From NCBI GenBank assembly GCA_002505935.1, contig DAWL01000044.1, positions 1-5,840 of the forward strand: a stretch of 5,840 bases of DNA, read 5' to 3'. The notes below the pieces were generated by a model. That model was not told the DNA's origin. It was given only the letters and a program-made list of their open reading frames with translations, and made no database searches. The number at the start of each line of letters is the position of its first letter. The stretch's first letter is position 1. Shown here in pieces: positions 5,144 to 5,840 of this stretch. The position numbers and the translations under genes are program-made. The DNA comes from Euryarchaeota archaeon UBA226 (GTDB taxonomy: Archaea; Thermoplasmatota; Poseidoniia; Poseidoniales; Poseidoniaceae).

Positions 5144-5840
5144 CTACCAACCTCGCTCTTCAAGGCGAGTATCGAGTTCTTCGAGTTCAAGACCGGGCAT
5201 AGCCTCACTCATCATTGCTGATGCTTCAGCAACCACGGCAGGGTCATCGAAATGATGAGTTGCCATGACTATTGCATCGGCAGTAGTCTTGGGGTCGTTT
5301 GACTTGAAGATTCCAGAACCAACGAATATCCCATCCATTCCATGTTGCATCATCAATGCTGCATCGGCTGGCGTTGCGATTCCTCCAGCTGAAAAGGTGA
5401 TTACAGGTAATCTTCCCATCTGTGAGACCTGAGTTAGAATATCGTGAACGTCCTGATTGAAGGATTCATCAAGAGGACCAAAAGGTGTATTTCCAACATG
5501 GCCTGGGATGGCTGACATCGATGCTAACTCATGGTATCTGTCAACGATCACGTCTGTCGCTACTCTGAGGTCTTCAGCGCTCAAGGTCTGTATCTGAGCG
5601 ATTTCTTGCTTTATCAAACGAGCGTGAGTGACCGCTGCCACCACATTTCCAGTACCTGCCTCACCCTTGGTTCGAATCATAGCAGCACCCTCATGGATAC
5701 GCCTTACCGCTTCGCCTAGATTGGTGGCACCACAGACGAAGGGGATTGTGAAATCATTCTTTGCAATGTGGAAAAATGGATCTGCTGGAGTCAAAACTTC
5801 GGACTCATCAACCATATCAACGCCAAGTTCCTGCAATACT
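5144..5840 (-). CDS. pdxS: Pyridoxal 5'-phosphate synthase subunit PdxS (5' partial)
   Basis: PdxS condenses ribulose/ribose 5-phosphate, glyceraldehyde 3-phosphate and ammonia, supplied by the glutaminase PdxT, into pyridoxal 5'-phosphate in the cytoplasm. About 231 C-terminal residues are visible of a family of roughly 290-330. The frame runs off the window and the TTG at 5836 is internal (LGVDMVDESEVLTPAD is mid-protein), so the first catalytic lysine, equivalent to Lys81 of the Bacillus protein, lies outside. The visible hallmarks are DESEVLTPAD, IPFVCGATNLGEA, the second lysine in MIRTKGEAGTG (codon 5666-5668; Lys149 equivalent), phosphate-binding GGIATPADAALMM and FVGSGIFKS, and the C-terminal ERGW. 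Compared with my memory of the Bacillus protein, about 30 extra residues lie before GRLPV, in the region where some archaeal PdxS proteins carry an insertion. No pdxT is in the window. Confidence 0.95.
   Translation of the reverse strand, partial: VLQELGVDMVDESEVLTPADPFFHIAKNDFTIPFVCGATNLGEAVRRIHEGAAMIRTKGEAGTGNVVAAVTHARLIKQEIAQIQTLSAEDLRVATDVIVDRYHELASMSAIPGHVGNTPFGPLDESFNQDVHDILTQVSQMGRLPVITFSAGGIATPADAALMMQHGMDGIFVGSGIFKSNDPKTTADAIVMATHHFDDPAVVAEASAMMSEAMPGLELEELDTRLEERGW

Noticed and set aside
4758..5202. Two overlapping plus-strand open frames opposite the start of rps3ae
   Set aside because: They lie antisense to the conserved S3Ae core, have no recognisable domain, and would run into pdxS antisense.

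Overview
The window most likely comes from an uncultivated marine euryarchaeon of the Poseidoniia/Marine Group II type (Thermoplasmatota relatives). The archaeal identity rests on a ribosomal protein eS1/S3Ae, which is found only in archaea and eukaryotes, and on a PdxS that carries an insertion as some archaeal versions do. The MGII suggestion is an inference from the giant acidic thrombospondin-type-3 (TSP3) repeat protein, a style common in that group, and is less certain. Nearly every base is coding, and no stretch above 100 bases lacks a gene.

Layout. The + strand (2-3517) holds the 3' part of one large surface protein. It has about 12 propeller-like repeats of 44-63 residues, then about 16 calcium-type Asp-rich TSP3 repeats, an acidic linker, one transmembrane helix, and a short predicted cytosolic tail with a canonical EF-hand loop. 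Its N-terminus and any signal peptide lie outside the window. Five bases past its stop codon comes the stop codon of a convergent minus-strand cluster.

Read in its own direction, the minus-strand cluster runs pdxS (5840 to 5144, 5' end outside the window), then rps3ae (5045 to 3981), then a MazG-like nucleotide pyrophosphohydrolase (3954 to 3523). These combine vitamin B6 synthesis, the small ribosomal subunit and nucleotide-pool housecleaning, as expected of a housekeeping gene string. The 98-base pdxS-rps3ae gap contains a small hairpin, an inverted repeat touching the rps3ae Shine-Dalgarno sequence, and that Shine-Dalgarno itself.

The most unusual item is rps3ae. Its product is a recognisable S3Ae core of about 205 residues followed by an Ala/Glu-rich acidic linker and a C-terminal helix-hairpin-helix domain. 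Next in interest is the surface protein, which places calcium-type motifs on both sides of the membrane and has N-glycosylation sequons at a strict 22-residue period. I see no mobile element, CRISPR array, tRNA or rRNA, and no convincing sign of a wholly new multi-gene system.
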